Positions 6,740 through 14,462 of a DNA stretch of 14,462 nt are shown one piece after another. Within the stretch, counting starts at the first letter, position 1. Each line of letters begins with the position of its first letter. The position numbers and the translations under genes are program-made. This DNA is from CAZUHN01 sp964620535 (GTDB lineage: Bacteria > UBA8248), in NCBI GenBank assembly GCA_964620535.1, contig CAZUHN010000157.1:1-14462 (forward strand). The letters run 5' to 3'. The notes beneath the pieces were generated by a model, which had not been told where the DNA came from, did not search any database, and worked only from the letters and a program-made list of their open reading frames with translations.

Positions 6740-7306
6740 ATGGACCGTGTTGATCACAACTGGGAGGAGCTGCGCCAGCTTCTCCTAGAAAAATCCTACG
6801 AGAAGAAAAAGGTCACTCTCGCCTCGGGCCGGGAGAGCGATTTTTACATCGACTGCCGCCAGGCCACCCTCCACGGCCGGGGGGCCATCCTCACCGGAAG
6901 GCTCATCTACGCCCGCCTGCGGGGCACCGAGGTCGAGGCGGTAGGCGGGCCCACCCTCGGGGCCGACCCCATGGTGACCGCCGTCTCCCTCATCGCCTCC
7001 CTCGCGGGGGCGGACCTCCCGGCCTTCATCGTACGCAAGGAGCCCAAGGGCCACGGCCTCGCGCGCATGATCGAGGGCTTCGGAAACCTCCGGGAGGGGA
7101 TGAAGGCCGCCATCATCGAGGACGTCGTCACCACCGGGGGCTCCACCCTGAAGGCCGTCGAGGCCGTCCGCGCCGCCGGCCTCGAAGTGGTCAGGATCAT
7201 CTGCCTCGTGGACAGGGAAGAGGGCGGCAGCGAGAATTTAAAGGAAAAGGGCTTCGAACTGGAGGCCATCTACACCAAGACGAGTCTGCTCGAAGGCGCG
7301 GCCTGA
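6740..7306 (+). CDS. pyrE: Orotate phosphoribosyltransferase
   Basis: A 188-residue enzyme of normal family length. PyrE joins orotate to phosphoribosyl pyrophosphate, giving orotidine monophosphate in cytosolic pyrimidine synthesis. Key motifs: 'KVTLASGRESDFYIDCR' (residues 24-40), 'VGGPTLGADP' (68-77), the mobile catalytic loop 'RKEPKGHG' (99-106) and the PRPP-binding signature 'AAIIEDVVTTGGSTLKA' (123-139). The start is ATG 6740 after a GAGAAAGGCGG ribosome region. It is the last gene of the lipoprotein / DUF2007 / pyrE run, 45 bases after the DUF2007 stop, and converges with the EF-G gene across a 341-base spacer. No PyrR-type site was recognised, but a perfect hairpin lies in its leader. 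Confidence 0.97.
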   Translation: MDRVDHNWEELRQLLLEKSYEKKKVTLASGRESDFYIDCRQATLHGRGAILTGRLIYARLRGTEVEAVGGPTLGADPMVTAVSLIASLAGADLPAFIVRKEPKGHGLARMIEGFGNLREGMKAAIIEDVVTTGGSTLKAVEAVRAAGLEVVRIICLVDREEGGSENLKEKGFELEAIYTKTSLLEGAA

Positions 7307-7335
7307 GGTTTTCCCGGCCGGAATTTGGAGACCAG

Positions 7336-7407
7336 TCGCTTCGGGTTCCAAGCGAAGAATCCTTCGTCCCCCCTTCCCCCGAGAGAGGGAGGAGAAATTC
7401 TTCGCTT
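7336..7407. repeat. Nested inverted repeat with two competing hairpins
   Basis: AAGCGAAGAAT at 7350-7360 is the exact reverse complement of ATTCTTCGCTT at 7397-7407 (11-bp stem, 36-base loop of pyrimidine then purine runs). The same AAGCGA can instead pair with TCGCTT at 7336-7341 across 8 bases. Placed between two converging genes it could act as a two-way terminator, although no clear T run follows either arm. Palindromes built on 'ATTCTTCGCTT' are seen between genes in various bacteria, so it may be a dispersed repeat. Confidence 0.6.
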
Positions 7408-7434
7408 CAACATCTGTACAGGCCATCCCCTCCC

Positions 7435-7548
7435 TCACCCCCCAAACCCTGCGATCGCCTCCTCGGCTCGTTTCTCGGCGTCCTCTCGGGGCCAGCCGTA
7501 GCCGGGGGTGCCGGCGGAGAGGAACTTCCAGCCCAGGGCGGGCCGGGC
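7435..7548 (-). pseudogene. Possible C-terminal remnant of an unidentified protein
   Basis: Minus-strand codons here read 'ARPALGWKFLSAGTPGYGWP' followed by a charged helix 'REDAEKRAEEAIAGFGG' and a TGA at 7437-7435. Nearly all of its third codon positions are G or C, as in the real genes around it, and the residue mix looks like folded protein. The frame is open back to the EF-G stop at 7650, but contains no ATG, GTG or TTG, and the part nearer EF-G looks non-coding. A decayed gene end is the simplest reading; chance in GC-rich DNA is the alternative. I do not recognise the family. Confidence 0.25.
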
Positions 7549-7647
7549 CCCCGGGGGGGGTCGACCTCCCTTTGAAGACAGCCCCCGGGGGATAGACCCG
7601 GGGAAAAGATTCGCCCCTCGCCCGCCTTCCCGCTTTCTCCTCTCCCC

Positions 7648-9723
<2,076 letters not shown>

Positions 9724-10035
9724 GGGCTCATCCTCTCTGGGCGGGGAATCCTCAAAAGAAACGAAACGGAGGCAGATTACCCCATAGCGGGCTTTGGTAG
9801 AAGAATGACACTCTCTCGTCCCGTCCCTCTACCGGCGGGGGAAGGGGTTGTCTCTCCTCCTCCCGGGAGGGGATTGCGGGGAGATAATGAGCCCGCCGCT
9901 CCGCCCCTGGGCGTGAAATCGGTTTCCTGGAATAGATGCGGCCGACGGTCGGGATGCGGAATGAGGAGGGGGGTTCACGGCGGGCGGGCCCGCCCCCTCG
10001 GCTTGAAACGGACGATGGGGCGGTCCGCTTTTCCG
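9724..10035. other. Spacer upstream of the EF-G gene with GC palindromes
   Basis: 312 bases with no gene I can support. It must hold the EF-G promoter (minus strand), but no convincing -35/-10 pair was found. Two perfect palindromes stand out: CCTCCCGGGAGG at 9859-9870 and GGGCGGGCCCGCCC at 9982-9995. Short palindromes are expected at this GC content. Confidence 0.6.
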
Positions 10036-10278
10036 TTAGGCCACCTTGGGGCGGCCCGTGTTCTCCTGCAAGTCTGAATCCGGGGAAACAAGGGCGGACT
10101 CCTCAAAAGGAAGATCGGGCTCGGGGGTGAGGCGGCTCTCGAACTCCTCCAGGTGGCGGGTCCACTCCGGAGAGGAGATCGCCCCTTCGAGGAATTCTCT
10201 GAGGTTGTAGAGACAGGCCTGGGTCACGGAAGATCTGGCTTTCGCTCTCACGGCTCTCTCCCTCTCCGGCCGGGACAT
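10036..10278 (-). CDS. Small hypothetical protein
   Basis: An 80-residue frame I do not recognise. It begins with a very basic segment ('MSRPERERAVRAKARSS'), then an apparently helical stretch ('CLYNLREFLEGAISSPEWTRHLEEFESRL', about 22-50) and an acidic, proline-rich tail. Third codon positions are mostly G or C, like the neighbours, and the helix has a sensible hydrophobic pattern with a Trp. The ATG at 10278 has only weak ribosome-site support. It points the same way as the EF-G gene but is 312 bases upstream of it, and it is divergent from the hydrolase-like lipoprotein. No signal peptide or membrane segment. It may be a lineage-specific gene or a chance frame. Confidence 0.45.
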   Translation of the reverse strand: MSRPERERAVRAKARSSVTQACLYNLREFLEGAISSPEWTRHLEEFESRLTPEPDLPFEESALVSPDSDLQENTGRPKVA

Positions 10279-10497
10279 TCATGCGCCACGGACCTTGGAG
10301 CGCCCTTTCCCCGGCCTCTGGGCTTTCCGAAATTTTCCGCGAAGGGCAGCCCTTTTGACACAATGTCCCAAAATGAGAAATTAGTAATACGATCATGTAG
10401 GATTTCTCTCCCCGAGGGGCCGGAGCCGGCGGGCCGGGCTTTGGGGAAAGGAGATCGCGGGTTTCTATTTCCCCCGCCCGCCTTTATAAATCCGGGC

Positions 10498-11394
10498 ATG
10501 CGAGCGCCTCTCCTCACCCGAATCTGGAATCCCGCCCCGGGCCGGCTCCGCCGAAGGGTTTTCCTAACCGCCGCCCTCGCGCTGGCTACCACCCTCGCGG
10601 CCGGCTGCGCCAGCGGATACGAGACCACCTCCACGCGCGGGGAGCGCATCAAGGAATGGTTCCTGGAAAGGGAAGGAGGGGAAATCGAGGCCTTTGCGGT
10701 GTGGCCCGCGGAGAAAGGCCGCCACCCCGCCCTCCTCCTCATCCACGGGGCGGGGGGACGGGCCCAGCGCTTCCGCTCCCCCATTTTCACGCTGGCCCGG
10801 GGGGGTGTGGTGGCGATGGCCATCTCCCTGCCCGGCTCCGGTGCGTCCACGGGCCCAGACGATTTCAACGGGCCGCGCGCCGTGGCAGCCATCTTCCGGG
10901 CCGCCGCCTTCCTCGCCCAAGACTCCCGGGTCCGCCCGGAGGCCATCGCCGTCTACGGCATCGGAGCGGGGGCGGCGGCCGCTCTTCTCGCCGCGGTGGA
11001 ATCGCCCCACATCCGTCTCGCCGCGGTTCAGGACGGGGGTTACGGCCTCGAGGAGATCTTCGGGAGCCTTTCGGAAAATGAGCGCCTGCGGATGCGCCTG
11101 CGTCTGGGGGGAACGCCGAAGGAAAAGCCGGAGGCGTACCGGATCCGCTCCCCCATCCGCCGCCTGGCCGGCCTCCGGGGGCCGGTTCTCATCCTCCACG
11201 CGAAAAAACCGCGCACCTATCCCCTCTTTCAGGCGGACGCCCTAGCCGGCGCCCTCCGGGCGAAGGGACATCCCCACCGCCTCATCATCATTCCCGGGAG
11301 CAGTGAAGAGCTCAATCCGCGGCTCCCCTCCATCAAGCGCCACGTCCTTCCTTTCCTAAGAGAGCATCTGGAATCCGGAGGAAATCGCGGGTAA
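10498..11394 (+). CDS. Alpha/beta-hydrolase-fold lipoprotein, apparently without a catalytic triad
   Basis: A 298-residue lipoprotein: basic N-terminus, hydrophobic helix (about 20-34) and lipobox 'LAAGC' with Cys37. The mature part follows the alpha/beta hydrolase order of dienelactone-hydrolase/prolyl-oligopeptidase-type esterases: 'HPALLLIHGAGGRAQRF' (76-92, oxyanion-hole region), 'VVAMAISLPGSGAST' (104-118), 'AIAVYGIGAGAAAALLAA' (149-166), 'GPVLILHAKKP' (228-238) and 'HRLIIIPGSSEELNP' (260-274). The nucleophile elbow GxSxG is GIGAG, so Ser is Gly156 (GGA at 10963-10965). The acid position after 'LILHAKK' has no Asp, and the expected 'PGAGH' reads 'PGSSE', so His is absent. It is probably a binding or structural protein rather than an esterase. 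ATG 10498 is the only start giving a clean signal peptide, but its ribosome site is poor. Confidence 0.85.
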   Translation: MRAPLLTRIWNPAPGRLRRRVFLTAALALATTLAAGCASGYETTSTRGERIKEWFLEREGGEIEAFAVWPAEKGRHPALLLIHGAGGRAQRFRSPIFTLARGGVVAMAISLPGSGASTGPDDFNGPRAVAAIFRAAAFLAQDSRVRPEAIAVYGIGAGAAAALLAAVESPHIRLAAVQDGGYGLEEIFGSLSENERLRMRLRLGGTPKEKPEAYRIRSPIRRLAGLRGPVLILHAKKPRTYPLFQADALAGALRAKGHPHRLIIIPGSSEELNPRLPSIKRHVLPFLREHLESGGNRG

Positions 11395-11570
11395 GCCGCA
11401 GGTGAAATTCCCCTTCCCGGAGAGACTTCCGGGGAAATTCCGGCCAGCGTCCGGCCCTTCCCCAGCCCCTACGGGGATGGGGAAAAAGGAAAAAATTAAG
11501 CTCCTCGCCGAATGCGCCGATGAGGGATATAGACAGCGCGATCATTTTTCGGCAAAGGGGGAAATCGAAA

Positions 11571-11740
11571 TGGCTTTCGTGCCGGGCATCCAGACCGCAA
11601 AGGTCGAGCCGCAGCTTGCCCCCGCGGCAGCCGCGGGGGAGGCGGCCGAAAGAGAGAAGTTTCACGCCCTTCTCGATCAGGCCCCAGCCCGGTACGCGGG
11701 AGAGGATCCTCCCTCCGTTCGGTCTGCCTCCATCCAATAG
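11571..11740 (+). CDS. Possible very small protein, unrecognised
   Basis: A 56-codon frame starting at ATG 11571 with an AAAGGGGGAA purine-rich site at a suitable distance. It begins 'MAFVPGIQTAKVEPQLAP', has an Ala/Glu-rich middle and a short amphipathic piece 'EREKFHALLDQAP'. No signal peptide or known domain. The frame is open upstream to 11402 but that part looks non-coding. A strong hairpin lies inside it (11619-11639). It could equally be a chance frame; I cannot assign a function. Confidence 0.25.
11619..11639. repeat. Perfect 9-bp GC hairpin
   Basis: CCCCCGCGG (11619-11627) and CCGCGGGGG (11631-11639) pair around a 3-base loop. No T run follows on either strand. It lies between converging genes and might end transcription or protect mRNA ends. 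Confidence 0.45.
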
Positions 11741-11887
11741 CTGAACGTTCTAGGCGGCCAGCATCCCCCGCCGGAGATGGAGGTCGGGTATCTTCAAATT
11801 CATATCGAACTGGCCGGCTCCATGACATCGTAAGAAAACCGCGCCGTGTTTCCCGCATTCCCGATCACGTCCCGCACCCTGCGCCGT

Positions 11888-13021
11888 TCATTCGCGAGCC
11901 TCTCGCTGCCGGGCCCACCGGATCCGGTCGGCGGGGGCGGGATGGGTGTGGAACAATCCCACCACCCAGCGAGGCGGGGAGGGATCCGCCAGGTTCTTCC
12001 GACAAAGCTTTTCGAGGGCGGAGGCCAGCCCCCCGGTCCCGCGCGTATTCTCCACCGCGAAGGCATCGCATCCACGCTCGAGGCCCCGGGAGTAAGCCCG
12101 CAGGACGGGCGCCCACACCGACCCCCAAACGGACAGGGTGAGCCAAACCGCAGGAAGGGAAGCGGGCGCTGCGGACGATGGAAGCGAAATGCCCATCCAG
12201 TCGAGGCCCGCGGGGCGGGCGAGGAGCCATTCCGCCAGGTAGAGACCCGAAAAGAGAAGCGCCCCTCGGACGAGGAGCATTTGGGGAATATGCCAGCCGA
12301 GTTGGTGCGCAACCTCATGGGCGAGGACGGCCTCAACCTCCTCCCCGGCGTACTCAGCGAGAAGGGTGTCCGAGAGCACCACGCGGCGGGAGGGGCCCCA
12401 GCCTACGAGGGCGGCGTTGGCCGCTCTGCTCTTTCGACTCAAGTCCATCTCCCAAACCCCGCCCCGCACCCGCGCGCGCGTCCGCCGAAGGAGTGCCGCC
12501 AATCGATCCGCCAAGACGGAATCGGAAAGAGGCTTGAAGCGGAAAAAAAGAGGATCCAGGAGAACAGGGCCGATGAGGGCCAACACAGCGCCCAGCCCAC
12601 CGCCGAGCAACCCCGCCACCCACCACCACCCCGCGGGCCGGACCATCATGACCCAGATGAGCGCCGCCGCCGCTAATCCGCCCAGGATCAGCTGAAGCGC
12701 GAATCCCTTCGCCTGGTCCAACAGCCAGTCTCCGAGAGTCTGATTCGAGAGGCCGGCGGAATGGGGAAGGCGAAACCCCGAAAGGTAGTCGAGCGGAAGG
12801 GTCGCTCCCGCGCGGGCCGCGAGCATGAAGGCGAGATAGAGCGCGCCGGCCAAAGGAGGGAGCCCGCCCGCCAAGGGCCAGCCGCCCCTGGGCGCAAAGG
12901 CGAGAAAAGCCGCCGTAACGGCAAAAGCGAGCACGTCGGCCCCAAGGCTCAGGCCGAGGCGCCGCATTTGGTAACGGCGCACCCGCCGGTTGTCCTCCGG
13001 GGAGAAAACGGGGTTACCCAA
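11888..13021 (-). CDS. Ste24-like M48 family integral membrane metalloprotease
   Basis: A 377-residue membrane protease of the Ste24/CAAX-protease branch of M48. Hydrophobic helices surround the Ste24 landmarks 'FRLPHSAGLSNQTLGDWLLD', 'DPLFFRFKPL', 'SRKSRAANAALVGWG', 'RRVVLSDTLL' and the zinc site 'LAHEVAHQLGWH' (HExxH at about 235-239), with the third ligand Glu near 315 in 'SRGLERGCDAFA'. Catalytic residues look intact. Bacterial members are thought to act in membrane protein quality control; the substrate here is unknown. The longest frame starts at ATG 13195, but its first 58 codons have low G/C third positions, no family similarity and overlap promoter-like sequence. TTG 13021, after GGAG at 5 bases, gives a family-like start ('MGNPVFSPEDNRRVRRY'). 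TTG 13117 after GGAGG is another option. Divergent from the HD-GYP gene. Confidence 0.88.
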   Translation of the reverse strand: MGNPVFSPEDNRRVRRYQMRRLGLSLGADVLAFAVTAAFLAFAPRGGWPLAGGLPPLAGALYLAFMLAARAGATLPLDYLSGFRLPHSAGLSNQTLGDWLLDQAKGFALQLILGGLAAAALIWVMMVRPAGWWWVAGLLGGGLGAVLALIGPVLLDPLFFRFKPLSDSVLADRLAALLRRTRARVRGGVWEMDLSRKSRAANAALVGWGPSRRVVLSDTLLAEYAGEEVEAVLAHEVAHQLGWHIPQMLLVRGALLFSGLYLAEWLLARPAGLDWMGISLPSSAAPASLPAVWLTLSVWGSVWAPVLRAYSRGLERGCDAFAVENTRGTGGLASALEKLCRKNLADPSPPRWVVGLFHTHPAPADRIRWARQREARE

Positions 13022-13140
13022 GGAAACTCCAAATGCGGAAAACGGCGGGGAGCGCGCCAAAGGGGGGAGATTTTTTTGCTCCTTTTGTTCCGTCCCTCCC
13101 GATAGAGGCGATGGCAACTCCTCCTCCAATATGCAAAAAT

Positions 13141-13146
13141 AGTATA
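13141..13146 (-). promoter_or_regulatory. Candidate -10 element for the M48 protease gene
   Basis: The minus strand reads TATACT, one base off TATAAT, in a locally AT-rich stretch. No good -35 partner was found. If used, transcription would begin inside the longest open frame, supporting the shorter protease start. Confidence 0.3.
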
Positions 13147-13194
13147 CCTTTGGAGGAACCAGACAGAATGTTCCTTTCCGGCTCCGGGCATCCA

Positions 13195-13200
13195 TAGAAT
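13195..13200 (+). promoter_or_regulatory. Candidate -10 element for the HD-GYP gene
   Basis: TAGAAT is one base off the consensus and lies 39 bases before the ATG at 13240. The best -35 is a poor TTCCTT at 13171-13176 (18-base spacing). Promoter assignment is tentative. Confidence 0.3.
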
Positions 13201-13239
13201 TTCGTTGCGCTGGCTTTACCCTATCGAAGGAAGAGCGTC

Positions 13240-14462
13240 ATGGCGGAGGAGAAAGTCGGTCAAACTTCCAAGGTTCTTTATCACTCTCCCACCGTTTCCC
13301 TGAACGAGTACGATGACTCTTTCAGGAAACAAAGGATCGCTACGCGGCTGATCCGATCCCTCGGCGAAATATCCGCCGATGCGGGAGACTCCTTGAAAGT
13401 CGTTCTCTTGGACGAAACCCTCTCAACCGATTGTGGCTTGGCGGAATTAGAGAAATATCTCTCCTCGAACCGGCCCATCTCGGCCCTTCTCATCCTTCCG
13501 CCGGGAGAAGAGGTCGAGCCGGACACAGCCCTTTCGGCCGTCACCTCGGGCGTCCTCCAGCCGCCGTTCCCCCGGGGAAGCTTTCTCCTCGCCCTCCGTG
13601 GTGCGTTCCAGCACGCGGCGGCCCGCCTGTTCGCCCAGCGCGAGCGGAACCAGCGGCAGATGCTCACACAGAACCTAGACGATCTCACCCAAATCGGCAT
13701 CGCCCTATCCGCCGAACAGAACCACCACCGGCTCCTCGACCTCATCCTAACCAAGAGCCGGGGGCTGACCAAGAGCGATGCGGGGAGCCTCTATCTCGTC
13801 GAAGAGGACGAGAAGGGAGAAAGAAAGCTCCGGTTCAAGCACACCCAGAACGACTCAAAGCATATTCCCTTCCAAGAGTTCGTGATGCCCGCAGCGAAAG
13901 CGAGCATTGCCGGCTACGTCGCCGTGACGGGCGAGACCCTGAACCTGGAGGACGTGTATCACACCCCGGGAAACGTGGAATTCTCCTTCAACAAGAGCTT
14001 CGACGAAAGCGTTGGATACCGCAGCAAATCCATGCTCGTGGTCCCCATGCGCGATCACAACAATGAAATCACGGGGGTGCTCCAACTGATCAACGCGAAG
14101 CGGTCGAGCGAGGTCATCCTCGCCGAGCCGGATATCGCGGAAAAAGAGGTGGTCCGATTCGAGCCCGCGATCGAAGACTTCATCAATTCGCTCGCGAGCC
14201 AGGCGGCCGTGGCCCTCGAAAACTCCATGCTAGTCGAAAGCCTCGAGCGCACTTTCGAGGGATTCGTGACGGCCTCCGTGCACGCGATAGAGCAACGGGA
14301 CCCGATCACTTCGGGTCACTCCGAGCGGGTGACAACCCTCACCTGCGCGTTGGCCCTGGCGGTGAACGAAATGAAGGAGGGGCGCTACGCCGACGTCTCC
14401 TTCAGCGAGGAGCAGATGCGCGAGATTCGCTACGCCGGGCTGCTGCACGACTTCGGCAAAAT
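13240..14462 (+). CDS. GAF and HD-GYP domain signalling protein, 3' end cut by window edge
   Basis: 407 residues are visible before the window ends. Residues about 52-130 look like the second half of a receiver domain ('ALLILPPGEEVEPDTALSAV', then 'LQPPFPRGSFLLALRGAF', comparable to the receiver KPF region), but Lys is replaced by Gln and no phospho-acceptor Asp is evident. A connecting helix (about 131-155) leads to a GAF domain (about 160-328: 'LLDLILTKSRGLTKSDAGSLYLVEED', 'SMLVVPMRD', 'GVLQLINAK'). Then the HD-GYP domain begins: 'HAIEQRDPITSGHSERV' (348-363) and the metal site 'GLLHDFGK' (400-407). HD-GYP enzymes hydrolyse cyclic di-GMP; the GYP motif itself would lie beyond the edge. The start is ATG 13240 after AAGGAAG at 13227-13233. 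GAF ligand unknown. Confidence 0.9.
   Translation, partial: MAEEKVGQTSKVLYHSPTVSLNEYDDSFRKQRIATRLIRSLGEISADAGDSLKVVLLDETLSTDCGLAELEKYLSSNRPISALLILPPGEEVEPDTALSAVTSGVLQPPFPRGSFLLALRGAFQHAAARLFAQRERNQRQMLTQNLDDLTQIGIALSAEQNHHRLLDLILTKSRGLTKSDAGSLYLVEEDEKGERKLRFKHTQNDSKHIPFQEFVMPAAKASIAGYVAVTGETLNLEDVYHTPGNVEFSFNKSFDESVGYRSKSMLVVPMRDHNNEITGVLQLINAKRSSEVILAEPDIAEKEVVRFEPAIEDFINSLASQAAVALENSMLVESLERTFEGFVTASVHAIEQRDPITSGHSERVTTLTCALALAVNEMKEGRYADVSFSEEQMREIRYAGLLHDFGK

Larger units (their letters stand above)
7307..7647. other. Convergent spacer between pyrE and the EF-G gene
   Basis: 341 bases with no complete gene. It holds a nested inverted repeat at 7336-7407, probably the transcription end for one or both flanking genes, and a minus-strand coding-like tail at 7435-7548. 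An 8-G run sits at 7553-7560. Open frames on either strand here lack plausible starts. Confidence 0.7.
11395..11887. other. Convergent spacer between the hydrolase-like lipoprotein and the M48 protease
   Basis: 493 bases. It is locally less GC-rich (11475-11575) than the rest. It holds a possible 56-codon gene at 11571-11740 and a strong hairpin at 11619-11639. No recognised protein family. The last 150 bases (11741-11887) show nothing I can name. Confidence 0.6.

Noticed and set aside
10355..10388. TTGACA at 10355-10360 as a promoter for the hydrolase-like lipoprotein
   Set aside because: A perfect -35 hexamer in an AT-rich patch, but no acceptable -10 at 16-18 bases (the nearest, AGTAAT, is 22 bases away).

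Overview
The window is a GC-rich (about 70%) piece of bacterial chromosome packed with housekeeping and envelope genes. Lipoprotein signal peptides, a periplasmic amidase, a TRAP transporter and an HD-GYP protein point to a Gram-negative-type bacterium with a periplasm. The gene mix (GerMN + amidase pair, a second-type EF-G, DUF2007, GAF/HD-GYP) resembles deltaproteobacteria and deep GC-rich lineages such as Tectomicrobia, Methylomirabilota or Nitrospinota, but sequence alone does not fix the lineage. No tRNA, rRNA, CRISPR array, insertion sequence or phage gene was seen.

Layout. 1-2100 (+): the 3' end of a TRAP transporter operon, dctP (C-terminus only), dctQ and dctM, with dctQ and dctM overlapping by 4 bases. 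2325-4240 (+): a DUF4188 monooxygenase-like gene translationally coupled (ATGA) to bioA, which converges with the next operon through a shared CTAG. 4237-5782 (-): an Amidase_3 cell-wall hydrolase followed by a GerMN protein. 5986-7306 (+): a small lipoprotein, a DUF2007 protein and pyrE, probably one operon. 7307-7647: convergent spacer with a nested inverted repeat and a coding-like remnant. 7648-9723 (-): an EF-G-type GTPase. 10036-10278 (-): a small hypothetical gene. 10498-11394 (+): an alpha/beta-hydrolase-fold lipoprotein. 11395-11887: spacer with a possible very small gene. 11888-13021 (-): a Ste24-like M48 membrane protease. 13240-end (+): a GAF/HD-GYP signalling protein cut by the window edge and divergent from the protease gene.

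No complete new system such as a defence island or biosynthetic cluster is visible. The most notable theme is loss of catalytic residues in two exported proteins. The Amidase_3 protein keeps its zinc ligands but has Ser where the catalytic Glu should be. The alpha/beta-hydrolase lipoprotein appears to have lost all three triad residues. In addition, the EF-G lacks the histidine at the domain IV tip, and the HD-GYP protein seems to carry a receiver-like N-terminus without a phosphorylatable Asp. Several starts are non-ATG (dctM GTG; amidase, DUF2007 and M48 genes TTG), and two of these change the gene boundaries from the longest open frame.
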